From Girardinichthys multiradiatus (taxonomy: Eukaryota; Chordata; Actinopteri; Cyprinodontiformes; Goodeidae): a stretch of 64,000 nt of DNA. The stretch is from the NCBI RefSeq assembly GCF_021462225.1, contig NC_061816.1:26707049-26771048 (forward strand). Direction: 5' to 3'. The position numbers and the translations under genes are program-made. Every line of letters begins with the position of its first letter. Position 1 is the stretch's first letter. The notes under the pieces were generated by a model, which did not search any database, was not told where the DNA came from, and saw only the letters and a list, made by a program, of their open reading frames with translations. Below are positions 30,057-44,000 of the stretch, piece after piece.

Positions 30057-33000
30057 ATGATCCGGAGTGGAAAGGTCCTCTGCGGGCTCCTCAGCTCCAG
30101 ATGCTTTGTCCCAGTCAGACACAGTGTTTCAGGGAAGGCCTGGATCACTCCAAGAGGCTTTGACACGGGAATAAAGACTTTCAACAGCCTGACCAAACAG
30201 AAAGAAGCTCTGATCCTGGCTAGAGATGGAACAGCCACCTGGTAGGGAACATACATGACTCACTCTGACCTTACCTGCTTTAATGACCTACAAAACATGC
30301 GTTATATCTCAGGTACAGCTGTGGACCTACAGTGTATGACCACGCTCACCTAGGCCATGCATGGTAAATATGTCAACACTGATGCATTATAGGTTTGCAG
30401 TCAGGGCGGAATGAGTGAACCTGATCCAACCTTTGCTTCCTCACAGTTCTTATGTCAGGTTTGATATCCTGCAGAGGATCCTGACCAGGTTGTTTGGTAT
30501 CACCGTTATCCAAGCTATGGTCATCACTGACATTGATGACAAAATTATCAGAAGAAGTTGGGAGGTATGGATCACAATAATAATGTGTACCACAGGGAGT
30601 CTTCTGAGTAGTGATCTCAGTGTTGGTTCAGTGTGTTTTCTCATGTCTGACAGGAAAAGGTGTCTCCAGCTGTCATTGCCAGACTGTATGAGGAGGAATT
30701 CAAGAGGGATATGCTGTCATTAAAGGTCTGCATGCCTTACAAACTGTGACCACATCCCTGCAACAGTCTGCTCAGTAAAGAGCATGTAAAAACTTGATCC
30801 AACATGGATGTGTTTACCTCTGGCTGTGTTTCAGGTGGTTCCTCCTGCTGTGTATCTAAGAGTCACAGAGAATGTGCATCATATTGTTGCATTTATTGAA
30901 GGGATCATAAGAAACGGGCATGCTTATGCCACAAAAGAAGGTGAACATGAAGAATACATACTTTTATAAAATAATGCTTGTATTGCTCCAGTGTCTGAGT
31001 TATCTTCTGATCCTTTTGTTGAAGGTGACATATATTTTGATGTGCAGTCCATTGGTGAGCGTTATGGGAAGTTTGTTGGAGCTGTGAGCTCTCAAGGAGA
31101 GCCTGGTAGGTGTTTCTGTCCGTGCTGCTGAGAAGACATTTCACAAGAGGAATAGTATTTTTTTCCAAATGTTCAAGTGCTTCTTGTGAGAACTTAACCT
31201 TATAAGGCTCACGATCTTCTGAACCTTAGGAGAATCCTCATCACTTTAGATAAAACTGTCCTCTAAATCAGGGTTTCCCAAAGTGGGGGGTCAGGACCCT
31301 CCCATGGGGGGTCACAAGATTATTTTTAGGGAAACAAAACTATGATTCATATATATCTACCATCAAATGTCAGACTAAATAATTTAATTGTACCATTTAT
31401 TTATTTAATACATTATTAAATAATAAAATATGCCATAAAATTATGACAATTTATTTATTAAATAAATAATTATAGAGATAAATAGTTATATGCATTTTTA
31501 GGAGGTAGAGGTCAACAGTAGGGAGTAGCAAGTCTCTGATACTGTCATTTTTCTGGTACTGTCACAGGCTGAAATGTTTGGGAACCCCTGCGCTAAATGA
31601 CTAAACATATCTGTGATCCAGCAGTTATTGTTCTTGCATGTTGCACATTATGGATTTACGTGTACAAGTTTGCTTTAAGCAAACCTGTTTAATATAAAGG
31701 TGATGATGAATAATCAATCAATTAGCCACTGGCTGAAGTCGGCTATTCTCCATTTAATCAACTCAGACTAATGATTAATTAGTCTAAAACTGAAAAATGT
31801 GACTTTGTTTTTGTTCATTAGTCATCAAAACTGAAAAATCCCACTTTTTTTGGAGACATCAGCAAACAGCATGTCCCTTAGTGCACTCTATTATAGGACT
31901 GAGATCAGGACTTGTGATGAGACTCTGATGTCTACTCCAGAACATGGATGATTGTTGTCCTTCAGTCACGCTGTAACTAATTTGATGGCATGCTGAGGGA
32001 CATTGTCCATTTGGAAGACACATTTGTGTCCAAGCTTTAACTTCCTGGCTGATGTCTCCAGATGTTGCTTCACTTTCTCCACATATTGCCTCTATGTTTG
32101 GCCATGTAATGCCTTGAAAATTTTAGAGCAAACTGATCACTGTTATCAATATTATCCTGGTTTTGTTAAAGAGTGTTGAAAAAAAAACACAAAAGTATTG
32201 ACCCGTTATCGTTTCATCCCTACTCAAGTGCACCAGTCTCTCCTGCAGCAAAACAGCCCCACAGCATGATGCTGCCACCCCTGTACTTGGCATGGTGGTC
32301 TCAGGGTTGCCATTTTCCCGTTTTTTTTTTGTAAATGTATTGACTGGATATGGATAAAGTCTCACTAAAGCTTCCACATAATGCATGGGTAGCACCAATA
32401 TGTGGTGAAGCCTCATAACATTTAGATCATGACAGTATCAATGTAGCAAACTGCCTAATTATATGATGTCAGTCAGTCATTTTCTACCGCTTATTCCATA
32501 GGGGGTCACAGGGGAGCTGGTGCCTATCTCCAGCAGTCTATGGGCGAGAGGCAGAGTACAGCCTGGACAGGTCGCCAGTCCATCACAGGGCAACACACAA
32601 CCAACCATGCACACACCTAAGGGCAATTTAGAGTTACCAATTAACCTAACAGGCATGTCTTTGGACTGTGGGAGGAAGCCAGAATACCTGGTGAAAACCC
32701 ACACATGCATGGGGAGAACATGCAAACTCCATGCAGAAAGACCCCCGGCCGGGAATTGAACCCACGACCTTCTTGCTGCAAGGCAACAGTGCTACCAACT
32801 GCGCCACCGTGCAGCTGCCATAATTATATGATGTTTCAAACATAATTTTTCACAACATTTTTCTTTATGTGTGACTGCTCGGAGAATGCAGTTATCTAAT
32901 AATGCAACATAATGATAACTATCTGACTCTTTGTTTCTCCAGGCAGCTCAAATAAACGAGACTCCAGGGATTTTGCTCTGTGGAAGCGGTCTAAACCTCA

Positions 33001-36000
33001 GGAGCCATTCTGGGAATCTCCGTGGGGCAGAGGAAGACCTGGCTGGCATATTGAATGTTCTACTGTTGCCAGGTTGGATTTACCACAGTTTGTAAAGCCA
33101 CGACTGCAGTTGTTAGCACTGTTGCCTAGGAGCAAGGAGGTCCTGGCTTCAAATCCTGATTAGAATCTTTCTGCTTGGAGTTTGCTTGTTCTCCCCGTGC
33201 ATACATGGGTTCCTGCCAAGTACTCCTGCTTTGTCCTACAGTTTAAAAAATATACATGTTGGATTAAAGATCTCTGAGATAGCCACCAGCCTCCCAGTGA
33301 CCCTGCAAGAACATCAGAAGCAGTTGATGGATGTCTAAAAAGAGACAGCTATTTTTCTCACTGTCTGACATTAAATCCTATTAAACAGTCAGTTTTCCAA
33401 TTCAATTCAATTCAGTTTATTTATATAGTGCCAATTCACAACACATGTTGTCTCAAAGCACTTCACAAAAGTCAGGTTCATACATTCCAATTAATCCTAA
33501 TGATTGAACAGTGCAGTCAGATTCAGTTATTTATTCAAATTGGATAAAAAGTTTTTCTATCTAAGGAAACCCAGCAGATTGCATCCAGTCAGTGACTTGC
33601 AGCATTCACTCCTCCTGGATGAGCATGTAGAGACAGTGGACAGTCACTGGTGTTGACTTTGCAGCAATCCCTCATACTGAGCATGCATGTAGCGACAGTG
33701 GAGAGGAAAAACTCCCTTTTAACAGGAAGAAACCTCCAGCAGAACCAGAACCAGGCTCAGTATGAGCGGCCATCTACCACGACCGACTGGGGGTTTGAGA
33801 GAACAGAGCAGAGACACAAAGAGAACAAAGAAGCACTGATCCAGGAGTACTTTCTATGGGAAGGAAAAGTAAATGTTAATGGATGTAGCTCCTTTAGTCG
33901 TTTCATCTAGAAAGAAAGAATAGATAAACTCTGATCCAGTTTTCAAGGTTAGAGTCTGAAAGAGAGAACATAGAGTTAGTTACAGTAGAAGCTCAGTCAG
34001 TAGCCATGTCTAGGAAAGAGAAAGGGTTAAACACTGAAAGACAGGGTCATGTGGATTATTGGTAGAGGGTGACCATTAAGTTGTTGCCAGCAGAAGCTCG
34101 GACGATGCTCCTCTCCAGAAAGGTGTCACAGGCAGACACAGAGCCAGGTCAGGTGTAGCTTCTAGGAAGAGAAAATAGAGAGAACAAAGTTAAATAGTTC
34201 AGTTTTTCTGTCAATTAGATTACTAAGATTATTTCTAATCTCTAAATGTTAGAATAATGAGAGAGGGAATTAGTTTTTACTAAGATAACTATGTCTTTAA
34301 ATAATTTGGGAAAGCCCAGATGTTGTGGTTCTGTTTTATTCCCAATGTTTCAGTTTAATAGAGGCACACATGTCAATCTGGTATAAGGCAACACCTTAAA
34401 CTACCTCCTTGTTTAACATCAATCAAAAATTAAATTAGAATTCAGTCAAGATATCAGGAAGGGAACTGTTAATTTCCAGAAGTCTGGTTCTTTCTTGGGT
34501 CCAATCTTCAGGTACCTGAAGGTTTCGCATTCATCTGTTCTAGAAGTTGTATGCAAGTACAAACAGCATTGAAATATCTGGCCATCACACTGTTTAGGAA
34601 GGAGACGGGTTCTGTGTCCCAGAGATGAACATGTTTTGGTTTTGAAATGTGTAAATCAATCTCAGGACCAAAGCTAAAGAGCTTGTGAAGCTGCTGCTGA
34701 AGCTGCTAAGAGAGAGTCATTATCCACCATGAGACCAGTCCTGAACCAACATGCTAAATACTAAGTACAGTACTGTGCAAAAGTTTTAGGCAGGTGTGAA
34801 AAAATGCTGTAAACAAAGATGGCTCTCAGAAATATAAATGATGATTGTTTATTTTTATCAATTTACAAAATGCTAAGTGAGCGAACCCAAACATACAGCA
34901 AGAGTCATTAAGAACTATCTTCAGCATAAAGAACAAGACTTATGGAAGTGCTGGTGTGGCCCCCACAGAGCCCTGATCTCAACATCATGGAGTGTGTCTG
35001 GGATTACATGAAGAGACAGAAGGATGTGAGAAAGTCTACATCCACAGAAGATCTGTGGTTGGTTCTCCAAGATGTTTGGAACAACCTACCAGTCGAGTTC
35101 CTTCAAAAACTGTGTGCAAGTCTACCAAAAAGAATTGATGCTGTTTTGAAGGCAAAGAGTGATCACACCAAATATTGATTTAATTTAGATTTGTCTTTTG
35201 ATCATTCACTGAATTTTATTGACTGATGAAAAATAAATAATTAACACCTCCATTCTTGAAAGCATTCTTTATTTACAGCATCTTTTCTCACCTGACTGAA
35301 ACTTTTGTACATTACTATAAATGTATGTAAATATCTTAATATGAAGAAATACAATAATTTCATTGCTTTTAAAATCCTTGTTGAAATGTTTGATTATTAT
35401 TAAGTGTGGAAATTTTTCCCAGTTTTGACGGAGATCTTATTGTTGTGTTGCTGGTTTCAGCCATATGTTTGGGAGTCAGCTGGATATTCACTCTGGAGGG
35501 ATTGATCTGGCCTTTCCTCACCATGAGAACGAGATCGCGCAGAGTGAAGCCTTTCATCAGTGTGGACAGTGGGCAAACTACTTCCTTCATTCAGGTGAAT
35601 CCTTAAAATCTGACACATCAAAAGAGATTGTAATTACTCTTGGACTTGGTCACATGAGACTCTTCCATAATTTAAGGACCTCTGTCTCTCATTTAATTTA
35701 ACGTGACCAAATACCTGTTTCCACCCAAGCTCTTTTCTTTTCTTTCTGGTATGGTTGCTTTTACCATGTTGATATCCAGTTCTCAAGCATACTCAGGTGG
35801 ACTGCAAATCATAGCAAGGTTTGAAGGGTTTCAGAATGCACTTATACAGTAAAGTCTTTGGCATGAAATGTACCAGTACTGTTGTTTCCTTTGGCTTAAT
35901 ATGGTCCAATAGGACAGATATAAGGTACAGAGTAGTGAGCAATGATACACAGAATGTAATCAGGAATATGCAACGAAAGTAGCATGCAAATAAATAATCC

Positions 36001-39000
36001 CATCATAGTCAAGAACGTTCAACACTGGAGCCTGAAATTAAAACAGACTCTTTTTGACAATAAAATCTCAATCTAACCTTTAGGTTTAAAAAAAATAAAT
36101 GTTCAGTATGCATGCTAAAAGAGACTATCATCCAGGCAAGTACCACAATATTCATAGGTTGATCAAAAATACTACAATTATCTGAGATATGGAAGTCATT
36201 TTGGAAAACAACATTAATTTAGTTTTATTTTTTTATTTTATTTATTTAGTTTTTTATTTTTCTTTATATCGTTATCATTAATTTAGTTATAAACACCAAC
36301 TGCCTGCCTCTAGCAGCTGAAATGTAGTTTCAGGCTTTTCAACAGCCTGGCTTAAAGTAGATCCAAGGGTGCAATTAAGCTGGTTACATGAACATTCTTC
36401 TTTTGGTAAAAATGTAAAATGGAACGAAGCCTAAAATTGAGCCTAGGGGGACTCCTTTTGAAATCCGATATCTTGAGAAGCAATCAATGGGACAATTCCA
36501 ACGGGAATCTTTTCAGGTCTTTGAATCTGTGGAGCTCTTACACCTTACATCTTCCACTCCTTACCCAAAACTATAGCCTATAACCAGGCTGTATATCCAG
36601 TAATGATATGGTAGATATTAATGGAACATTTTGCTTTTGAGATGTGTTCAACTGACCTGTTGCTCTTTTTCTTGTAGGTCATTTACATCTGAAAGGCAGT
36701 GCAGAGAAAATGTCTAAATCTCTGAAGAACTATATTACTATCAAGGTAAAGACATTATGGATTACTAGAATTCCCAGGTTTTAGGTTTCCCTCCTGGACC
36801 TGTTCTACTCGTGATAATCACAGATCAGTGAGACAATTAAAGAATGGATAGAAAAGCTTGAATAAAGTTCTCCACTAATCAAAACAGAACTTCCAACATT
36901 ATAGTCAAACCCCAAGATCTAACTTCCTTGTAGACTATACCGAGCTGTAAAACAAAGTATTTGCACCTTTACAATTTTTATCCCAGTTTTTACTTTTGTC
37001 ACACTTACATGTTTCAGATGAATAAAATAATTTTCATATCATACAAACATAACTTCGGTAAATACTGCCTATGTTCACTTTGTTGACCTGAATGGTTGAA
37101 TCTAACCCTTTAAACAATCGGCATATTATTTTTTGCCAAAAACTATTTTGAATGACCTACAAATAGGCCGTATAGCAGTAATTTCTTATTGAGCAAGTCA
37201 AGGGGTTCAAACACAAGACCTTGTTGAACTCCCTAGTGCTCTCTAGTTTTACTCAATTTCATAAAGCTTCCATCTGCCTATATAAGCAACATGCATTTGA
37301 CACAAACCTCTGTAAAACCACTGAACTTGTATATTTTGCTAGAAAGTACCCAGATGGCTCCAATATTTCTTTTCTGCCTTGCACAAGAATGTCTATCAAC
37401 CAGATAAATAAATAATAACGGGAGGATCCTCTGTTTACTGAAAATGATCTGTGAGTGGGTTTTGGAAGAACAAACAGCTGTACCTTCTCTTGTGCTTTTT
37501 GGGATTTAAGGAAATAACGCCGTTTTTTTTTTTTTCTTCCATCAGGATTTCCTACAGTGTCACACTGCCGAGGAATTTCGGATATTTTGTCTCTTGACCA
37601 AATATAGATCTGGTGGGTAACCTGAAAAACGGATTACTCAAAAGCCTCTCTTTCACTTTATTCTCCGTTGCACAAGTTCTAATCAGAGGTGATACAATCA
37701 GTGAACATATACTGGGTCTATGGGGCGAGCCAAACTGAATAATAAAGCAAAACAAAAGCTCAGTTTCCAGTTGCTAAGGTGATTCCCTCCTTTTCTAAGA
37801 TGCTGCACATGCACACTTTGACATCTGTGTAGGAGACCGAGTTGAAACCAGTTATTTATCTCCTCTGCATAAAAACACACATCACCTTTTTTTTTTCTGA
37901 CATTAAATCAAATGAAAAAATTCCAGTTTTAGTTCTGTGAGGATTAATTAAATAATTTATATTTGCTAAATGTCAGAATAATGCCAATTAGAGATTTAGA
38001 CCATTGGTGGAATTACCTTTAAACTGTGCGACTCGGGTCACTTGGGTTTCCCGTTCATTCCGACAGAACTGGGTCAGGTATGTAGGCCTCCTTGCTCACA
38101 CACACCGTTTCAGCTCTGCCCACTGATGTTTTCTGGGACTGAGATCAGGACGCTGTTGTCCTTCAGCTACTTTGGAACTAATTTGAGGCACATTGTCCAT
38201 TTGAGAGACCCAGTTTTCCTTCAACTTGGTTAGAGCTGCATCAGTATGGTCCAGTGTTTCAATTTTAGTTTCATCAGACCACAGAACATGTCTCCAACAT
38301 TTAAGGTCTTTGTACCCGAGGACATTTGCAATCTGGAAACTGACTTTATCTTTCTGTTGGGCTGAAAGGCCACTCAGGGAGGAAGACGCCATTACTCCAT
38401 GTTGGATATTAACTTTCTCTTAGCAGCTTCAGCAGCATCTTCACAAGCTCTTTTGGGGTTGATTCTCATATTTCATACCCATTCATCTCTGGGACACAGA
38501 ACCCGTCTCCTTCCTGATAATAGCTGGACATAACCATGCTATTTATGGTTCCATGACGTCACTATCTAACCCTTCCCATAATATTTTAAGGCATGGTAAT
38601 CCAGCCACCCATGAAAATTCTCTAAAAATACTTTCTAAAGTGTATGTAAATATCTGGTTTTAACTGTAGGTGTGTTGCAGCGTTCTTGCAGCTGAACATA
38701 GACACCCCTGGTACATCTGATTGACATTCTCATACTGTTGTCTGCACAGCTATAGATTACAGTGACAGCAGCATGTCAGAGGCTTGCACCCATCTGGAAA
38801 CCATCTGCATCTTCATCAGTGCTGCTCAGGCCTACATGAAGGGTCAGTTACACTGTTCACCTGTGCAGGAGGATCTTCTGTGGCAAAGGTAGCAACTCCC
38901 TCTAAGGTTTTATCAGTACTTCCATCATGTGTTCTGCTCAGTTTTACTTTGTGCTTCATTGTTTTCTCAGATTGGCTGATGCTAAATCTAGCATCTGGAC

Positions 39001-39718
39001 AGCGTTAACAGATGACTTTGACACACCCAGAGCCATTGGTGCTCTGATGAATCTGATTTATCATGGAAATTGCCAACTCCAGCCGGTTTCTACGGTAACC
39101 CAGGGTCTGACTCCGCTGATACAGCTCATTCTGGGGTTTATGCTTTGTAGAAAGAATTGTGTTTCTGTTCAGGCAGAGGGAGGTGTTCGGAGCCCTGCAG
39201 TCTTTGGAGCGATCGTCACCTACATCAGGGATATCCTGAACGTGTTTGGGATCGACTTGCTGCCCAGTAAGGTCAGGACCATCATGTAGACCAGCTGTTG
39301 GGTCTCACCCAAGATTTCCTCTTCAGTCTCTAATGTCTGTTTTTTTCTGTGAAGGAGGCTGAGGTGTTGAGCAATGGAGGACATCTGCAGGCCGTGGTGG
39401 AGGAGCTAGTTCGTTTCAGAAGTGAAGTCCGAGCATTCGCACTCTCCCGTCGGGACTGTCCGAATAACAAACCCGGTCTGTACACAGACAGAGCCCCCCT
39501 CCTGAAAGCCTGCGACACCCTCAGGAAGGACCTGGTACCCTTAGGCGTGGTGATAAAGGTAAGCTCCCACTGAGGTTAGCTGCTGTATACCAGTGAAGCT
39601 GGACTGATGTGTTCTGTGTTTTCAGGACAGAGGAGCAACGTCCACTTGGGAGATAAAGCAGAGTCTAAGAGGACTTAGAGACCACGACGACAACCAGCAA
39701 AATGAAAAGGACAAATGA
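30057..39718 (+). CDS. cars2: CARS2, mitochondrial cysteinyl-tRNA synthetase, complete
   Basis: Fifteen exons sum to 1671 nt (556 residues plus stop; human 564): 30057-30241, 30313-30363, 30447-30564, 30654-30725, 30835-30940, 31025-31105, 32943-33072, 35461-35594, 36678-36745, 37546-37612, 38750-38888, 38971-39094, 39173-39271, 39355-39558 and 39626-39718. All are GT-AG. The basic, Ser-rich N-terminus is a likely mitochondrial presequence. Class I motifs are present: Cys65 in [15 protein letters not shown] with the HIGH-type HLGH, Cys in WHIECS, the zinc-site HHENE and KMSKS at 303-307. The C-terminal helical anticodon-binding region is intact. The enzyme charges mitochondrial tRNA-Cys. Introns 6, 7 and 10 hold several transposons. 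The stop is 1.35 kb from the convergent DDRGK1 stop. Confidence 0.97.
31269..31590. mobile_element. Non-autonomous hAT element (MITE) in CARS2 intron 6
   Basis: Termini are CAGGGTTTCCCAAA and TTTGGGAACCCCTG, which form a hAT-type inverted repeat. The flanking eight bases are CTCTAAAT and CGCTAAAT, a target duplication with one mismatch. The inside is AT-rich and non-coding. Confidence 0.85.
31880..32295 (-). mobile_element. Degenerate Tc1-like fragment in CARS2 intron 6
   Basis: The plus strand resembles the reverse complement of a fish Tc1 transposase (gggacattgtccatttggaa, agctttaacttcctggctga, cagcatgatgctgccacccc). No frame is intact. A related fragment sits in intron 10. Confidence 0.65.
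32470..32818 (-). mobile_element. tRNA-derived SINE
   Basis: Read on the minus strand the element begins with a tRNA-like head: an A-box-like TGGCGCAGTTGGTAGC near 32800 and a B-box-like GTGGGTTCAATTCC near 32758. The body contains the CTGGAGATAGGCACCAGC block common in fish repeats. The body part recurs, without the head, at about 53050-53140. Confidence 0.75.
33395..34190. repeat. Interspersed repeat family copy A
   Basis: The copy begins with AATTCAATTCAGTTTATTTA and includes acaggaagaaacctccagca and a gcactgatccaggagtactt block. The same ordered blocks occur in a second, more decayed copy at about 45050-45445. I cannot assign the class. Confidence 0.6.
34768..35317 (+). mobile_element. 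Deletion-derived Tc1-like element in CARS2 intron 7
   Basis: Inverted termini read CAGTACTGTGCAAAAGTTTT on the left and pair with the right end, flanked by TA. The interior retains only the transposase C-terminus (34942-35178), with [15 protein letters not shown]. The catalytic Asp half is deleted, so it cannot move by itself. Confidence 0.85.
38110..38540 (-). mobile_element. Degenerate Tc1-like fragment in CARS2 intron 10
   Basis: The reverse strand has remnants of a Tc1 transposase (a [19 protein letters not shown] stretch). It shares the cacattgtccattt block with the intron 6 fragment. Stops are frequent. Confidence 0.65.
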
Positions 39719-41069
39719 TCGGTTTCAGAACTATAGACTATAAGACTATCAGAACTTTCATCTTCTTTCATTTAGAAGTGATCAGATGGACTAAGGCTTA
39801 TTTTCATTGGTTGTGACCTCTGGCCTAGGATTCGGGCTAAATTGGTCACAAAATGCAGAACTGCAAATTCACTGTTTTCATCAGTCAGTAAATATGGTCC
39901 GATTCCTTCTAGACCTACATTTAATGTTCCGAGAACCCGAAATGTGGACCCACCCCCAATAAAGCTACAGTGCAATGGAAGTCTCTCTGCACTACTTTCA
40001 CTGTAATGTTTCAGATAAATCAAATGTTAATATCAGACAAAGATGACCTGATTGGACGTTTCTGGCAGGTGTGCACCGTTACATCTGGTGGAAAACTTAA
40101 CATTTCAGAAAAAGATCATTAAACATGGTGGTGGTACTATGCTGGTCTGGAGCTACTTGGCCCCTTCAGGACCTGAACGACTTGCCATAATTGATGGTAT
40201 CGGACCGTCTGTTCGTGACCTTAGGCTCAACAGCACTTGGGTACTGCAAGAGAATAAACCAGATCACACCTGGAGGTGTGGCTGACCGAAAACAATTCTA
40301 CAAAAACGAGTTGGACAAAATTCCTACAAAGTGATGTTAAAAAATTCATTAGTTGTTGAATTTGTGATGCTGTGGGCCAGTTTCTTTTCCAAATGTCCTG
40401 GGAACTTTATTGGAGCCTATGGCATCATTTCAATCTTTCAACAACATATTGACCCAAAACATAGATCATGTGAACCTTTTATCCCCACCATGTTAGTCCC
40501 CGGACGTAAACCCTATAAATCCCCTGCTGGGTGGACTTGGGATGATCAAGGCAGTAGAAAGAGCCCTCTCTCTGTGTTGTAAGACTAAGTGCTGTCCTAG
40601 GATGAAGAAACTATTAACAACAGGGTACACAATAATTGAGCCACTGTGGATATTTTTGAGTTTATTTTTAGGCTTTTTAAACAACTTTCCAAGGATGAAA
40701 AAGTTTTTTGTGTCTGTATGTTAGGAGCATGTTTCTTGACTGGCCCACTGCACTTTAGGGTTCTGCGAACATTCCTCTTAACTGCATTTGTACATTTAAT
40801 CTCTGGCAGGGATTTATTTTAGAAACAAATTAAAAGATAGTTCCAAACAATATATATCGACCCATGTTTTACATTCCAGAGCGTGCTGAGACCTCCTGTC
40901 ACACTTCAGACCAACAGTCAAACAAAAGAAAACATTTATTTAATCTCTACAAAGTCAAACATCTTTAGATTGAATGAGATCATCTCAACTGAATCCCAAT
41001 CTTAGTAAAGCTGTGTTCTCAGCCATGATGAATGTTCAGTTTATTCTGCGGGGCTCCCCCTGCTGTCTA
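39719..41069. other. Convergent CARS2/DDRGK1 intergenic with Tc1 relic
   Basis: This interval should hold both 3' UTRs. About 40050-40680 is a rearranged, degraded Tc1 copy (aaacatggtggtggtactat, then aacaattctacaaaaacgag). I see no gene. Confidence 0.55.
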
Positions 41070-44000
41070 TCAGGCAGAGCTGCAGCTCTCAGGCATCAGG
41101 TTGATGAGAGAGTTGCTGGCCTGAGCCAGCTCTGTGATGGAGACTCTGCCTCTCTGTCTGATGAACTGAGCCACCGAGTCCAGCTCCTCAGGAGTAATGA
41201 AGATGAACTTCCCTCTGTCGTCGATCACACCTGCAGCAACACCAAGCATGCAGACGAATGGCTTTACGAAGAAATGGACTACCATTAAACAGCACACAAT
41301 TATCACATTCTCAAAGATATTAATATTTAAAAGCAACATTGGCAAAAATATTTCCAACCATACTGTCAGTTTTATAGGTTTGCAAACATAGGCTAGAAAA
41401 TCTAGTTCCACACGATAAATAATCATGATTTTTAAATTTTAAACCTTTCCTGTTTCAGGTCAGTTAGAATTAACTAAATTTGTTTTTTTTGCTAAATGCT
41501 GAATAAAGAGAGAAATGTTTTGTGCTTTCCTCCAATTCAGAATTTTACATATAGATCAAATATATCTCATTATTGTAGCAAAATGCCAGATCACAAGAAA
41601 AATGTAGTTTTAGTTACAGGTTAAGTGAGACATCTTTAACTAACTTCAGAGGTACTTCATCTTCCATTTTTTACTGAAATATCTCATCTTGGAATATGGT
41701 TTTGGTGTGCATGGGTGGGGGGCAGGTTACATTAATAATAGCATCATAATCAAATCAAGAAGTGATTCAAGTTTTCCACCCCATAGTTTCACTGTGCTTG
41801 ATAGGCCAGGAAACGGGCCTGACCTCAGAGAATTTATGAAGTGTTGAAGATGAGAGGCACCAGACCCAACAATACAGATGACCTGACGGCTGCCATCAAA
41901 GCAACCTGGGCTTCCTGAACACCTCAGCAGAACCTCAGCAGTGAAAAACTCCACTGATGTCCACATATTTGGACTTTCCAAGCTGATGTAAGAAAAGCAA
42001 GAAAAAACCCAGCAGAAATGAATAATTTCCTCTAAGAGCAGAGACCTAGGAGGACCCTGTCCTAACCTGTGAGCGTGCCTTCAGCTAACAGGTCCTGCAG
42101 TCTGGCGATTGCATCCTGTGTCCTCATCCCGAAATGAGACGCCAAGTCCTCGAGGAGAACCACTTTAGATGTCTGCAGATAGAGACCACAGTTAATCCTC
42201 AGCTCAGAAACACCAGCACAAGTTAATGTGGACACTGTGGGTCAGTCTCACCTTGATGTAGTCTATGAAGTCCTGCAGCAGACTGCGGGACTGAGAACAC
42301 AAAATGTGGAAAATGTTCAGAACCGATGCTCTGAAAAGATGTTTGACCACAAGATAAAAACCTGACCGATATCTGACCTGGTCTTCTGACAGCTGTTCCT
42401 GCTCTCCCTGGTCCTCAATGATAAATGAGGCTTTGAGTCTCAAGTACTCCTCTTCCTCTCGCCGCTCCTGGTCCTCTTTAGCCCGACGCTCCTCCTCCTC
42501 CTAAAGCAAACAGTAGCACATGCTCTCAGCACTTCCTCCTATGGAACACAGGAGGACAGATCTGCAGAGGAACAAACCTCCTTCTGTTCCAGCATCCGTT
42601 CTCGCTCCTCCTCTTGCCGTTTCTCCTGCTCTCGGAGCTCCTGCATCCTCCTCCTTTCCTCCCTCTCCTCCATCTCTGCCTAAAAAAATTTTTATCACTT
42701 TTTAATCAGCATGATTAAACTGTTGCCCAGGACTAAATACGCACGTGAGCGTGGAGTTTTTTTTTAAATCACCATGTTTCATCATAGAGATGGTGCATTT
42801 ACTCAGACACCCATAAATAAAAACACATAAAGAACCTTCACCAAAACTGACCGGCCGAGCATTAATCAATGAAGCAGCAAGAGGCCCTTGGGATCTATGG
42901 AGGAGCTGCAGAGTTCCACTGCTCAGGTAGTACAATCTGTTAACATTAGAGCTATTCATTGTGCACTCCACAAATCTGACCTTTATGAAGAAGCAGCAAC
43001 AATAAAACCATAAGTCCTGTTTGCAACAAGAAATGTAGGGGACTCAACAAACCTGTGAAAGAAGGCTTTCCTGTCAGATGACATCACAACTGAACCTCTT
43101 GGACTACATGCAAAATGCAATGAATGGCAGAAAACTAACACTGCACATCACGCTGAAGACAACACGCCTGTGGTAAAACATGGTGGTGGCAGCATCATGC
43201 TGTGGGGAAAACCTATTAGAGGCTGCAGAAGACCTGAGATTCCTCTTCTAGCAGGACAACCACCCCAAACAGTCAGAGATACAATGGAATGTTTTAGATT
43301 AAAGCAGATTCAAGGTTTAAAATGTCCCAGTCAAAGTCCAGATCTAAATCCAACTGAGAAAACTGATACTCACAGATTTTTTCCATCCAATCTGATTAAG
43401 TTTGAGTTGTTTTGAAAAGAAGAACGGGCAAAAATGTCCACAAAACTGGCAGAGACGAATTCCAAAATACTAACAACACTAACAAAGTTTTTCTTTCCTT
43501 AAACGTGTTGGAAACCAGATGTCGTTTTCTTAGGCACTAATTTGTGTTGGTTTGTTACATAAAGTCCCATTAGAGTACTTTAAAATAGTGGAAAATTTGT
43601 GATAGGTAAACTTTTGCAAGGCACTGTCAGACCTAGCATGCAGAATATCTTTTCACCTCTCTTTGGGCTTTCTTGGCCTGTTTCTCCTCCAACTTCTTCT
43701 GCTTCTTGGCTCCAATTTTTGCTGCTGGTTGGCTGTTCTGCAGCTCTTCTTCCTCATCCTCTACAAGCTCCTCTTCTGAAATCCACAGGAAGCTTGTTAG
43801 ACATCCATTCCATCAAATTACTCACGATTCCTAAATATATATTTGTTGGGGTGTCTTTTCCATCAGGGACGTATAACATTCACCAAATGGTTAGTGTTTC
43901 ATCAAAGTCAAACTTTAAGATGAAGTTTTGCTCCCTTTAGGGTCTCTTCATGCATGACCTCTTCAGATCAACAAACCTAAAGTTAGTTTACCCTGAACTG

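Noticed and set aside
42520..42705. Proline/serine-rich open stretch on the plus strand
   Set aside because: It is the antisense of the DDRGK1 coiled-coil exon 4 and its flanking intron.
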